From Flavobacteriales bacterium (GTDB taxonomy: Bacteria; Bacteroidota; Bacteroidia; Flavobacteriales; JASBRU01): DNA of 64,000 bases. The translations under genes were made by a program, and so were the position numbers. Under the pieces are notes generated by a model, which had not been told where the DNA came from, ran no database searches, and saw only the letters and a list, made by a program, of their open reading frames with translations. The stretch covers positions 302,481-366,480 of the forward strand of contig JASBRU010000002.1 in the NCBI GenBank assembly GCA_030149285.1. The letters run 5' to 3'. Positions within the stretch are counted from its first letter, which is position 1. Each line of letters opens with the position of its first letter. Positions 15,430 to 24,226 of this stretch are shown here, piece after piece.

Positions 15430-17832
15430 TTAATTTCTTAAAGGTTTACCGGTTTTTAACATATGCTCTATACGCTCTAGTGTTTTTCTTTCGCCACATA
15501 GCGATAAGAAAGCTTCGCGCTCTAAGTTGAGTAAGTACTGCTCAGAAACCATAGTTGGTTCTGATAGGTCTCCACCACTCATTACATAGCCCAGTTTTTC
15601 TGACATTTTCTTCTCATGCTCTGTAATATATTTACCACTATACATGCTATGAGCACCTATATAGTACATACCTAGCACTTGCTTGCCTAGTACTTTTACT
15701 TTTTTAGGTGTAGGTTGTGTGTAGCCTCTGTTTGCCATGTCTATTGCCATTGCTTTAGCATCAGCTATTTGTCTGTCAATGTTTATAGATACTTTATCTC
15801 TTCCTTCTTTTAGTATGCCTAAATCATAAGCCTCATGAGCTGAAGTGGATACCTTAGCCATACCAATATTTAAGAAGTTCTCTCTAAATGAGTTGAGTTC
15901 TACATCATCCTTAATATAGCGTTCTCCGGCTAGGGCTGTAAACTCTTTTGTTCCGCCACCGCCCGGTATAAGACCTACACCAAATTCTACAAGACCAATG
16001 TAACTTTCTGCCGCAGCCACAACACCATCTGCATGTAAGGTCATTTCGCAACCACCACCCAATGTCATTCCGTGTGGAGCAACGATTACAGGAATAGAGG
16101 AGTAGCGAACTCTCATCATTGCATTTTGGAATGCCTGCACTGCAAAGTTCAATTCATCATAGTCTTGCTCAACCGCCATCATAAATATCATACCTAGGTT
16201 AGCACCTACAGAGAAGTTGGCTGCTTGGTTACCTATTACTAAGCCTCTATAATCTTTTTCGGCTAAGTCTATTGCTTTGTTTAAGCCAGCTATAACACCA
16301 CCACCTAAGCTGTTCATTTTAGAACGGAACTCAAAGTTGAGAATACCATCTCCTAAGTCTTCAATTACAGAGTCACTATTCTCCCACACAGTTGTAGTAG
16401 GACGAATGGTGTCTAGTATAATAAAGCTATCTCTACCCGGTATTTTTTGATGACTCTTTTCATCAGGATTGTAATAGGTAGGCGTGTCTTCTTCGGCTTG
16501 ATAAAAACTTGTTTTACCAGACTTTACCATGTCTTTTACCCACGGGGCAATAGTATGCCCGGCTTCTTCGGCTAATTGTATTCCTTTTTCTACACCAATT
16601 GCATCCCAAGTTTCAAATGGGCCTAATTGCCATCCAAAACCTGCACGCATTGCATCATCTATTTTATAAGGTTCATCTGCTATTTCTGGTACTCTGTTAG
16701 ATACGTATGCAAATAAACCTCCAAAGCTTTTTCGGTAAAACTCACCTGCTTTGTCTTTTCCTTTTACTAAAACACCAAATCGTTTTTTTAAATCATCAAT
16801 AGGTTTGGTTTGCTCTAATGTGGTAAATGATGCTCTTTTTTTATTACGATACTCTAAAGTATTTAGGTCTAATGATAAGATTTCACTACTACCATCATCC
16901 TTTTTTACTTTTTTGTAAAAGCCTTGTCCGGTTTTAGATCCTAACCATTTATTCTCCATCATTGCGCTAACATAGTCCGGAGTTTTAAAAAGCTCTTTTG
17001 CTTCATCATCCTTTAATGCATAGCTAAGTCCATTGGCTACATTTACCAATGTATCTAAACCTACAACATCGCAGGTACGGAAAGTAGCAGATTTAGGTCT
17101 ACCAATTACAGGTCCGGTTAGTTTATCAACTTCCTCAATAGTCAATCCCATTTCTTTAACGGTATGGAATAATGACATAATGCCAAATACACCAATTCGG
17201 TTGGCAATAAATGCGGGAGTGTCTTTAGTTAATACAGTTGTTTTTCCTAAGTATAAATCACCAAACTCCATCAAGAAATCAATAACCGCCGGGTCTGTTT
17301 CTTTAGATGGAATAATTTCTAAAAGCCTTAAGTAGCGTGGAGGGTTGAAAAAATGAGTTCCGCAAAAGTGTTTCTTAAAATCGTCGCTTCTGCCACCCAG
17401 TAAACTGTTTATAGGTATACCGGAAGTGTTGGTTGTAATCAAAGTACCAGGTGTGCGGTACTGTTCTACCTTTTCATAAACTTGTTGTTTAATGTCAGGC
17501 CTTTCTACAACAGCTTCCATTACCCAATCACAATCTTTAATTTTTGCTAAATCATCATCCATATTACCTGTTGTAATACGGCTGGCATATGATTTACGAT
17601 AAATAGGGGATGGGTTGGCTTTTAGTGTAGACTGTAATGCATTATTTACAATACGGTTTCTTACGGCTTTGTCTTCTAGGCTTAGGTTCTTTTTTGTTTC
17701 AAGTTCAGTTAACTCCCTCGGTACAATATCTAATAGTAAAACCTCTATGCCTATGTTGGCAAAATGACAAGCAATTCTTGAGCCCATTACTCCTGAGCCT
17801 AAGATTGCCACTTTCTTTATTATTCGGTTCAT
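15430..17832 (-). CDS. fadN: 3-hydroxyacyl-CoA dehydrogenase / enoyl-CoA hydratase (FadN-like)
   Basis: Bifunctional beta-oxidation enzyme of 800 residues in the FadN order: dehydrogenase first, hydratase second, the reverse of E. coli FadB. The N-terminal NAD site is AILGSGVMGSRIACHFA, followed by 3HCDH_N and C-terminal 3HCDH segments (GRPKSATFRTCDVVGLD). The crotonase half (about 500-700) has the oxyanion-hole GGGCEMTLHADG and Glu in GLVEFGVGLIPGGGG. Its ATG overlaps the marR stop as ATGA, so translation is coupled to the regulator. Confidence 0.95.
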   Translation of the reverse strand: MNRIIKKVAILGSGVMGSRIACHFANIGIEVLLLDIVPRELTELETKKNLSLEDKAVRNRIVNNALQSTLKANPSPIYRKSYASRITTGNMDDDLAKIKDCDWVMEAVVERPDIKQQVYEKVEQYRTPGTLITTNTSGIPINSLLGGRSDDFKKHFCGTHFFNPPRYLRLLEIIPSKETDPAVIDFLMEFGDLYLGKTTVLTKDTPAFIANRIGVFGIMSLFHTVKEMGLTIEEVDKLTGPVIGRPKSATFRTCDVVGLDTLVNVANGLSYALKDDEAKELFKTPDYVSAMMENKWLGSKTGQGFYKKVKKDDGSSEILSLDLNTLEYRNKKRASFTTLEQTKPIDDLKKRFGVLVKGKDKAGEFYRKSFGGLFAYVSNRVPEIADEPYKIDDAMRAGFGWQLGPFETWDAIGVEKGIQLAEEAGHTIAPWVKDMVKSGKTSFYQAEEDTPTYYNPDEKSHQKIPGRDSFIILDTIRPTTTVWENSDSVIEDLGDGILNFEFRSKMNSLGGGVIAGLNKAIDLAEKDYRGLVIGNQAANFSVGANLGMIFMMAVEQDYDELNFAVQAFQNAMMRVRYSSIPVIVAPHGMTLGGGCEMTLHADGVVAAAESYIGLVEFGVGLIPGGGGTKEFTALAGERYIKDDVELNSFRENFLNIGMAKVSTSAHEAYDLGILKEGRDKVSINIDRQIADAKAMAIDMANRGYTQPTPKKVKVLGKQVLGMYYIGAHSMYSGKYITEHEKKMSEKLGYVMSGGDLSEPTMVSEQYLLNLEREAFLSLCGERKTLERIEHMLKTGKPLRN

Positions 17833-18278
17833 ACTTCTTGTTCTGTATAAATTTTATTTTCGGAAATAAGTTTGTTTACCATTTCGGTAACTTCAAAAAA
17901 GGCAGCTAACTTTCTCGGCGGTATTTTCTCTCTCATTACTGTATTAAACTGTAATACAGCTTCTCTAGATAGTTTTCTCTTTTCTGCTCCCTCTTCTGTT
18001 AAGCATATCAGTACACTTCTACCATCGGCAGGATTGGACTTTCTGTAAATCAATCCTTTTCCTTCCATGTTTTTTAGGGTTCTCGATAAACTATGGGGTT
18101 CCATAGCCATTTTAGGCCCTAAAGATGTTGATGGTGTTCCTTCTGTTGAATCAATACTCAATAATACAAACCCTTCAGCCATGGTATTGTTTTGTCTGGC
18201 TGCTTGTTCATTATACATTTTAGCAATAGCCTTCCATGCTAATCGTACATTATAGTCTATAGTTTCTTCCGGTTTCAT
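17829..18278 (-). CDS. MarR-family transcriptional regulator
   Basis: Winged-helix regulator of 149 residues. The central segment MEPHSLSRTLKNMEGKGLIYR is the recognition helix followed by the wing (SNPADGRSVLICLTEEG). It heads the fadNAE run with an ATGA overlap into fadN, so it almost certainly regulates these genes. An acyl-CoA or fatty-acid ligand is the natural inference but cannot be read from sequence. Its short upstream region has a perfect -7 box and two 12-bp dyads, consistent with autoregulation. Confidence 0.92.
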   Translation of the reverse strand: MKPEETIDYNVRLAWKAIAKMYNEQAARQNNTMAEGFVLLSIDSTEGTPSTSLGPKMAMEPHSLSRTLKNMEGKGLIYRKSNPADGRSVLICLTEEGAEKRKLSREAVLQFNTVMREKIPPRKLAAFFEVTEMVNKLISENKIYTEQEV

Positions 18279-18284
18279 GTGCGG

Positions 18285-18325
18285 TGGATTTATCCAAATA
18301 TAGAAAAAATCCCTATGCGTGCATA
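18285..18325 (-). promoter_or_regulatory. marR-fadNAE promoter with two dyads
   Basis: Minus-strand TATATTTG (18295-18302) matches the TAnnTTTG -7 box exactly and predicts a leader of about 10 nt before the marR ATG at 18278. One dyad, TATGCGTGCATA (18314-18325, arms 5+5), lies between the -7 and -33 positions. A second, TGGATTTATCCA (18285-18296, arms 5+5), overlaps the start-site side. These positions would suit a repressor, probably MarR itself. No clear TTG -33 is seen. Confidence 0.55.
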
Positions 18326-18353
18326 ATAAAAGAAAGGTTTTTTTAGAAGAAAA

Positions 18354-20126
18354 TTAAGAAGCTGGGTGCTCGTAAATTTTTTCGTAAAGATCTGCATACA
18401 TATCCATTACCACTCTTCTTCTTAATTTTAAGGTAGGAGTAAGTTGGCCACTTTGTATAGACCACGCATCAGGGGTGAGTTCGTATTTTTTTACTTGCTC
18501 CCAATGCCCGAATGGAGCATTTAATTTATCCACTTCGGCTTGTAGTCTATCTAAAAAAGGTTGAAAAGTTAGAAGTTCTTCTTTTGTAGAAACTTTATGT
18601 CCTTTACGTTTACACCAATCCAAACAAAAATCAAAGTCTACTTGTATAAATGCCGCAGGGTGTTTTTCATTTTCACCAATAACCATTAATTGCTCAATAA
18701 AACGAGAGCTTTTAAAGGCATTCTCCATAATTTGCGGAGCAATGTATTTTCCGCCTGATGTTTTGAAAATCTCTTTTTTACGGTCAGTAATTTTCAAGAA
18801 CTCGCCTTCAACAAATTCACCTATATCACCTGTATGGAAATAACCATCTTTATCAATAACCTCAGCAGTTAAATCTGGTCGTTTATAATACCCCATCATC
18901 AGGTTTGGTCCTTTAAATAATATCTCACCATCTTCAGCAATTTTTACTTCAGCCTCTCTAATTGGTCGGCCAACCGTACCAATACGTACACCATCATTCC
19001 ATCTGCAGTTTACGCTGATAACAGGTGATGTTTCTGTAAGTCCGTACCCTTCCATAATAGGAATACCAGCTGCTAAAAATATTCTGGCTAAACGAGGTTG
19101 TAGTGCTGCACTACCAGATGCTACGGCCTTTGTGTTGCCACCCAAAGCAGCTTGCCATTTACTAAAAACTAATTTTCTGGCAATTGCTAATTTCAATTTA
19201 TAGAACCAACTTTTACCATGTATTTCATATTCTTCTGCTAGATTTACAGCCCAATAAAAAAGCATTCTTTTTATACCTTTTTGTTCGGCGCCTTTAGCCA
19301 TAATTCTATCAAATACTTTTTCTAATAGACGAGGTACGGCAGTAAATACTTCTGGTTTTACTTCTCTTAAATTATCTCCAATCGTATCCATAGACTCAGC
19401 ATAGAAAAGAGATACACCATTATAGAAGTATAAGTAAATAATCATGCGCTCATATACATGACATAAGGGTAAAAAACTTAAGCCTTTTGCATCTTTGGAT
19501 ACAGGTAAACGCTCTGTGCTATATATAGTATTACTTACCAGGTTTTTATGCGATAGCATTACGCCTTTTGGCTTGCCGGTAGTTCCTGAGGTATATATAA
19601 GAGTGGCTAAGTCATCTGTTTTAATTACGCTTTTGCGCTTATCAACTTCAGCCTGGTGTTCAGGTTTATCTGCAGCAAAAACTTCTTTCCAGTTGGCTGT
19701 ACCTTCTAGTTCTTCTACACAGTATATTTTTTGTAATGAAGGTATTTCGGGTTTTGCGGCAGCTACCTTGTCATACATTTCTTTGTTTAAGGCAAAGCAA
19801 ATTTTTATTTCTGCATCATTAAATATAAATGCAATATCTGATTCAGAAAGAGTATGGTATACGGGCACATTTATAGCGCCTACTTGTTGTGTACCTATGT
19901 CTATGATATTCCATTCTGTACGGTTTACAGAAAATATCATTGCAATTTTATCTCCTGCTTGTATGTCAAGCTCAATAAGGCCTCTACTAAGACTGTTGGA
20001 TTGATCAATAAATTCTTGAGTAGAAATAGATTTCCACTCTCCGTTTATTTTAGAGGCAATGCACTCTTTTTTAGGAAAATTCTCTAATTGATAGTAAGGA
20101 AAATCGAACAGCCTAGTTACTTCCAC
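18354..20126 (-). CDS. Long-chain fatty acid-CoA ligase (AMP-forming)
   Basis: Activates fatty acids to acyl-CoA using ATP, supplying the beta-oxidation enzymes encoded just downstream. The 590-residue ANL enzyme has the P-loop-like YTSGTTGKPKGVMLSH, the EGYGLTETSP motif, YFHTGDIGEF, and the DRKKEIFKTSGGKYIAP hinge. It resembles the FadD15/FAA group rather than E. coli FadD. The start is GTG at 20126; an in-frame stop lies just upstream and the N-terminus TRLFDFPYYQLENFP fits the family. marR starts 75 nt downstream behind its own promoter box. Confidence 0.93.
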   Translation of the reverse strand: MEVTRLFDFPYYQLENFPKKECIASKINGEWKSISTQEFIDQSNSLSRGLIELDIQAGDKIAMIFSVNRTEWNIIDIGTQQVGAINVPVYHTLSESDIAFIFNDAEIKICFALNKEMYDKVAAAKPEIPSLQKIYCVEELEGTANWKEVFAADKPEHQAEVDKRKSVIKTDDLATLIYTSGTTGKPKGVMLSHKNLVSNTIYSTERLPVSKDAKGLSFLPLCHVYERMIIYLYFYNGVSLFYAESMDTIGDNLREVKPEVFTAVPRLLEKVFDRIMAKGAEQKGIKRMLFYWAVNLAEEYEIHGKSWFYKLKLAIARKLVFSKWQAALGGNTKAVASGSAALQPRLARIFLAAGIPIMEGYGLTETSPVISVNCRWNDGVRIGTVGRPIREAEVKIAEDGEILFKGPNLMMGYYKRPDLTAEVIDKDGYFHTGDIGEFVEGEFLKITDRKKEIFKTSGGKYIAPQIMENAFKSSRFIEQLMVIGENEKHPAAFIQVDFDFCLDWCKRKGHKVSTKEELLTFQPFLDRLQAEVDKLNAPFGHWEQVKKYELTPDAWSIQSGQLTPTLKLRRRVVMDMYADLYEKIYEHPAS

Positions 20127-20174
20127 AGTTATATTAGTTTATTGTAGCCTCTAAAATAGTATTTATTGCTAAAA

Positions 20175-21797
20175 CTAATAAACCTTTTGACCATTAATGT
20201 AAGTGTTTTTCACTTTTGTTTTCAATACAGCATTTATATCTCCCTGCATAATGTCGTTAGAAAGAATTACAAAATCTGCTGCTTTTCCAACTTCTATACT
20301 TCCTTTTTTACTCTCCTCAAAGTTGGCATAAGCAGCCCATATTGTCATTCCTCTTAAGGCTTCTTCTCTAGTTAAAGCATCTTCCGGCTGAAAGCCACCG
20401 GCGGGAGTCATATTTACATCTTTTCTGGCTACAGCAGAATAGAAAGTATATAAGGGGTTAATGTCTTCTATAGGGAAATCAGTGCCTAATGCTATCATTC
20501 CTCTGGCGTTTAAAAGCTTTTTATAGTTATAGGCATTCTTTAGGCGTATCTCGCCTAATCTATCCTTAGCCCAAGTTCTATCTGAAGTTGCATGAGTAGG
20601 CTGAACAGAAGGAATAATTTGGCTTTGCTTGAATTTTTCTAAATCTTTTTCCAATAATATTTGCGCATGCTCTATACGCCACCTTCTGTTTTCTATATCT
20701 CCTATTCTTCCATATACATTTAAAGCTATGCTGTTTGCTGAGTCACCAATACAATGTGTATTTAGTTGAAAGTTAGCTAATGCCGCTCTTCTAGCCATAG
20801 ACTCTAGGTCATGTTTACTAGTTATCATGTTTCCTTTTTTGCCCGGAGCGTCGCTATAATGTTGATGCAATAATGCACCTCGTGACCCTAAAGCGCCATC
20901 TAAATAAATTTTTATAGCTCTTACGGTAAGTCTTTCAGATTCATACGGACCGTCATTTAGATAGTACTCTACAGATTTTTTGTCAGAGCCATCTACCATT
21001 GCATAAATTTTGATTTTTAGCTCATTATCTTTCTGCATTCTGTCAATTGTCTCAATTATTCTCTTTGTAAGCCCTGCATCGCTAACAGTTGTGAGTCCAA
21101 CAGAAAAACAATTGTCCTGAGCAGCCAACAATGCACGCGCTATATCTTCGTCTGTTTCAGGTGGTGTTTTAATAAGGTTTATGGCATTATCTATCAATAC
21201 GCCTGTCATTAAACCTTTGCTTTTTAATATTTGTCCGCCATTAACTTTGGTAGTGTGTTTAATACCTGAATAGTTAAGTACAGCAGTATTTACAAGTACA
21301 GCATGACCGTCAATTCTGGTTAAAACAACAGGTTGAGTGGCAAATAAATTATCTAAAGATTGTTTATCCGGATATTCTTGTTTTGGCCAATCATTTTGGT
21401 CCCAACCCATACCGTATATCCATCCTTCAGTATTGGTTTTTGTGTATTCTATTAAACGTTCAATTACTTCGTCATAAGACTTAGTACCTCTAAGGTCAAC
21501 TTGGTTTAATCCTTTTCCATAACCATAAAAATGAGCATGTGCATCAATAAACCCCGGGTAAATAGCTTGTCCTTTAGCATCTAGGTTTTTATCAGACTTA
21601 TACTTTTTAGAAATTTCTTTATTTGTACCAATAGCAACTATTTTGCCATCTTTTACAACAAAACTTTCTGCAACAGAAAATGCTTCATCAACAGTATATA
21701 CTATACCATTCTTTACAATTAAATCAGCTTCTTCTTTTTTTGTACAAGAGCTGAAAACCATTGATAAAGCTATAATGCTTACTAAGATGCGTTTCAT
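20175..21797 (-). CDS. Amidohydrolase family 3 lipoprotein
   Basis: Metal-dependent hydrolase of the YtcJ-like amidohydrolase_3 family, 540 residues from ATG 21797; a TTG eight codons upstream gives an unlikely N-terminus. The N-terminus is a lipoprotein signal (MKRILVSIIALSMVFSSC, with Cys as +1), so the enzyme is probably membrane-anchored in the periplasm. Motifs are GFIDAHAHF (metal His pair), RIEHAQ and ALGTDFPIEDINP. The substrate is unknown; the family acts on amides and related C-N bonds. It is divergent from purL. Confidence 0.88.
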   Translation of the reverse strand: MKRILVSIIALSMVFSSCTKKEEADLIVKNGIVYTVDEAFSVAESFVVKDGKIVAIGTNKEISKKYKSDKNLDAKGQAIYPGFIDAHAHFYGYGKGLNQVDLRGTKSYDEVIERLIEYTKTNTEGWIYGMGWDQNDWPKQEYPDKQSLDNLFATQPVVLTRIDGHAVLVNTAVLNYSGIKHTTKVNGGQILKSKGLMTGVLIDNAINLIKTPPETDEDIARALLAAQDNCFSVGLTTVSDAGLTKRIIETIDRMQKDNELKIKIYAMVDGSDKKSVEYYLNDGPYESERLTVRAIKIYLDGALGSRGALLHQHYSDAPGKKGNMITSKHDLESMARRAALANFQLNTHCIGDSANSIALNVYGRIGDIENRRWRIEHAQILLEKDLEKFKQSQIIPSVQPTHATSDRTWAKDRLGEIRLKNAYNYKKLLNARGMIALGTDFPIEDINPLYTFYSAVARKDVNMTPAGGFQPEDALTREEALRGMTIWAAYANFEESKKGSIEVGKAADFVILSNDIMQGDINAVLKTKVKNTYINGQKVY

Positions 21798-21863
21798 AAA
21801 GGAGAATGTTATTTTTCGCAAATTAAGTAAATTTTGTGTGAATAAAATATCTTATTTTTTGTC

Positions 21864-21893
21864 TGGTAAACAGCTATAAGATGCTTATTTTTG
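21864..21893 (+). promoter_or_regulatory. purL promoter
   Basis: A perfect -7 box TATTTTTG (21886-21893), followed by CACC, ends 18 nt before the purL ATG. A weak -33 (TGG at 21864-21866) is separated by 19 nt; the better TTG at 21859 would need a 24-nt spacer. The predicted leader is about a dozen bases. Confidence 0.55.
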
Positions 21894-21911
21894 CACCTTA
21901 ATTAAAGAACT

Positions 21912-24149
21912 ATGGAGAATACCCTTTTAGCCCCCACTACAGTAGAAGATGCAAAAGATTTAGGTTTATTACCTGAAGAATTTGAAGTAATTAAAGAACA
22001 TATGGGGCGTACCCCAAACTTTAATGAGCTGAATATATACTCTGTAATGTGGTCTGAGCATTGCTCGTATAAAAACTCTATTAAATGGTTGAAAACTTTG
22101 CCTAAAAAAGGGCCACATATGTTGGTTGAAGCAGGTGAAGAGAATGCTGGCTTGGTAGATATTGGTGATGGATTGGCATGTGCATTTAAAATAGAGTCTC
22201 ATAATCACCCTTCAGCATTAGAGCCTTATCAAGGTGCAGCTACCGGAGTAGGTGGTATTAATAGAGATATTTTCACAATGGGTGCTCGTCCTGTAGCACA
22301 ATTAAACTCTTTGCGCTTTGGCGATTTAAGTTTAGATCGTACCAAATGGTTATTAAAAGGAGTGGTAAAAGGTATTGGTGATTACGGTAATGCTTTTGGA
22401 ATACCAACAGTGGGTGGAGAAGTTTATTTTGATAAATCATACAACACAAACCCATTGGTAAATGCTTTTTCTGCCGGAATTATGAAGGTGGGAAAAATGA
22501 TTTCAGCAGTATCTAGAGGTGAAGGAAACCCTGTTTATATTGTAGGTTCTGCTACAGGTAAAGATGGTATAGCGGGTGCGGCATTTGCATCTAAAGATTT
22601 AACGGAAGATAGTTCTGATGATTTACCATCAGTACAAGTTGGTGACCCTTTCCAAGAAAAATTATTACTAGAAGCTACTTTAGAGTTAGCAGAAACAGAT
22701 TGCATAGTAGGTATGCAAGATATGGGTGCAGCAGGTATTACTTGCTCTACCTCAGAGATGAGTGCTGCAGGTGAGCACGGTATGATTATCCACTTAGATA
22801 AAGTGCCAACCCGCCAAGCAGATATGAAGCCTTGGGAGATTTTATTATCAGAGTCTCAAGAGCGTATGCTAGTAGTAGTTCATAAAGGAAAAGAAGATGA
22901 GGTAAAAGCCATTTTTGATAAGTGGGATTTAAACTGCGAGCAAATTGGTGAAGTAACAAAAGAGCCTGTTTTAAAATACTATTTCCACGAAGAGTTAATT
23001 GCAGAAGTTCCTGCTGAGTCTTTAGTGTTAGGTGGTGGTGCTCCAGTTTACGAACGTGAGTACAAAGAGCCTGCTTATTACCAAGAATACAAGAAGTTTG
23101 ACATTAATAATGTAAAGCAACCTGATAACTTAAAAGATGTTGCTTATCATTTAATACAACGACCAAACATCGCCTCTAAGCGATTTATATACAATCAGTA
23201 TGATTCTATGGTAGGTACTGTGAACATGAGTACCAATGGACCAACGGATGCTGCTATTGTAAACTTAAAAGATACTAACAAAGCACTAGCTATTACAGTA
23301 GACTGTAATGCACGCTATGTAAATGCAGACCCAGAAGTAGGTACTGCAATTGCTGTGTCTGAAGCTGCCCGTAACATAGTTTGTTCTGGTGGAGAGCCAA
23401 GCGCTATTACTAACTGCTTAAACTTTGGTAACCCTTATAGCCCGGAAGTTTATTGGCAATTTGTAGGAGCTATTAAAGGAATGAGTAAAGCTTGCGAAAA
23501 GTTTCAAACACCAGTAACAGGTGGTAATGTAAGTTTTTACAACCAAACAGCAATTGGTAATAATAAAATAGAACCTGTTTTTCCTACACCAACAATTGGT
23601 ATGTTAGGCGTGGTTCAGGATAAAAAATTAATTACCTCAACAGCATTTAAATACAAAGGAGATTTAATTTTCTTAATTGGAGAAGCACATGATGATATTT
23701 CCTCATCAGAATATTTGGTTTCTTATCATAGTATAGAAGAATCTCCGGCTCCTCATTTTGATATTGAAGAAGAATATGCTGTTCAGCAACAAGTAAAACA
23801 ATTGATTTCTGAAGGAATAGTACAATCTGCACATGATGTATCAGAAGGAGGTTTGTTTATTACCTTACTGGAAAGCGCAATGACCAATAACCTTGGTTTT
23901 GATGTGTTAACAGATTCTGAAGTTAGAGAAGATGCTTATTTATTTGGGGAGTCTCAAAGTAGAGTAGTAATTTCTATTAACGAAGATGATGAGGATGACT
24001 TTGTAGACTCAATGATGAGAAGTGGTTTACGCTTTACTTTATTAGGACACGTTACCAAGGGTGATTTACGCGTAGATGATGAAAACTTCGGAACCATTGA
24101 AGAAGCAAAAGAATTATACGATACAACTTTAGAAAAGCTATTAGCATAA
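21912..24149 (+). CDS. purL: Phosphoribosylformylglycinamidine synthase subunit PurL (small type)
   Basis: ATP-dependent amidation of FGAR to FGAM in purine synthesis. At 745 residues this is the small PurL, without the fused PurS and glutaminase regions of the roughly 1,300-residue enzyme, so separate PurS and PurQ should be encoded elsewhere. The N-terminal [13 protein letters not shown] and [19 protein letters not shown] signatures are clear. A second AIR-synthase-like half has [11 protein letters not shown]. The gene stands alone with its own promoter and a strong terminator. Confidence 0.96.
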   Translation: MENTLLAPTTVEDAKDLGLLPEEFEVIKEHMGRTPNFNELNIYSVMWSEHCSYKNSIKWLKTLPKKGPHMLVEAGEENAGLVDIGDGLACAFKIESHNHPSALEPYQGAATGVGGINRDIFTMGARPVAQLNSLRFGDLSLDRTKWLLKGVVKGIGDYGNAFGIPTVGGEVYFDKSYNTNPLVNAFSAGIMKVGKMISAVSRGEGNPVYIVGSATGKDGIAGAAFASKDLTEDSSDDLPSVQVGDPFQEKLLLEATLELAETDCIVGMQDMGAAGITCSTSEMSAAGEHGMIIHLDKVPTRQADMKPWEILLSESQERMLVVVHKGKEDEVKAIFDKWDLNCEQIGEVTKEPVLKYYFHEELIAEVPAESLVLGGGAPVYEREYKEPAYYQEYKKFDINNVKQPDNLKDVAYHLIQRPNIASKRFIYNQYDSMVGTVNMSTNGPTDAAIVNLKDTNKALAITVDCNARYVNADPEVGTAIAVSEAARNIVCSGGEPSAITNCLNFGNPYSPEVYWQFVGAIKGMSKACEKFQTPVTGGNVSFYNQTAIGNNKIEPVFPTPTIGMLGVVQDKKLITSTAFKYKGDLIFLIGEAHDDISSSEYLVSYHSIEESPAPHFDIEEEYAVQQQVKQLISEGIVQSAHDVSEGGLFITLLESAMTNNLGFDVLTDSEVREDAYLFGESQSRVVISINEDDEDDFVDSMMRSGLRFTLLGHVTKGDLRVDDENFGTIEEAKELYDTTLEKLLA

Positions 24150-24174
24150 TTCATTTTCTATATAAATGATTTTA

Positions 24175-24205
24175 AAAAGCCCTGCATATTGCAGGGCTTT
24201 TTTTT
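24175..24205 (+). terminator. Intrinsic terminator after purL
   Basis: An 11-bp stem, AAAGCCCTGCA / TGCAGGGCTTT, with a 3-nt loop runs into an uninterrupted T tract ending at 24205. It is the strongest intrinsic terminator in the window. Confidence 0.93.
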
Positions 24206-24226
24206 GTAAAATGCTATATTTAGAAC

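Noticed and set aside
19495..20004. Plus-strand 169-codon open frame inside the acyl-CoA ligase gene
   Set aside because: Antisense shadow of a conserved coding region; no family features.
20175..21821. Amidohydrolase starting at TTG 21821
   Set aside because: The ATG at 21797 begins a well-formed lipoprotein signal peptide.
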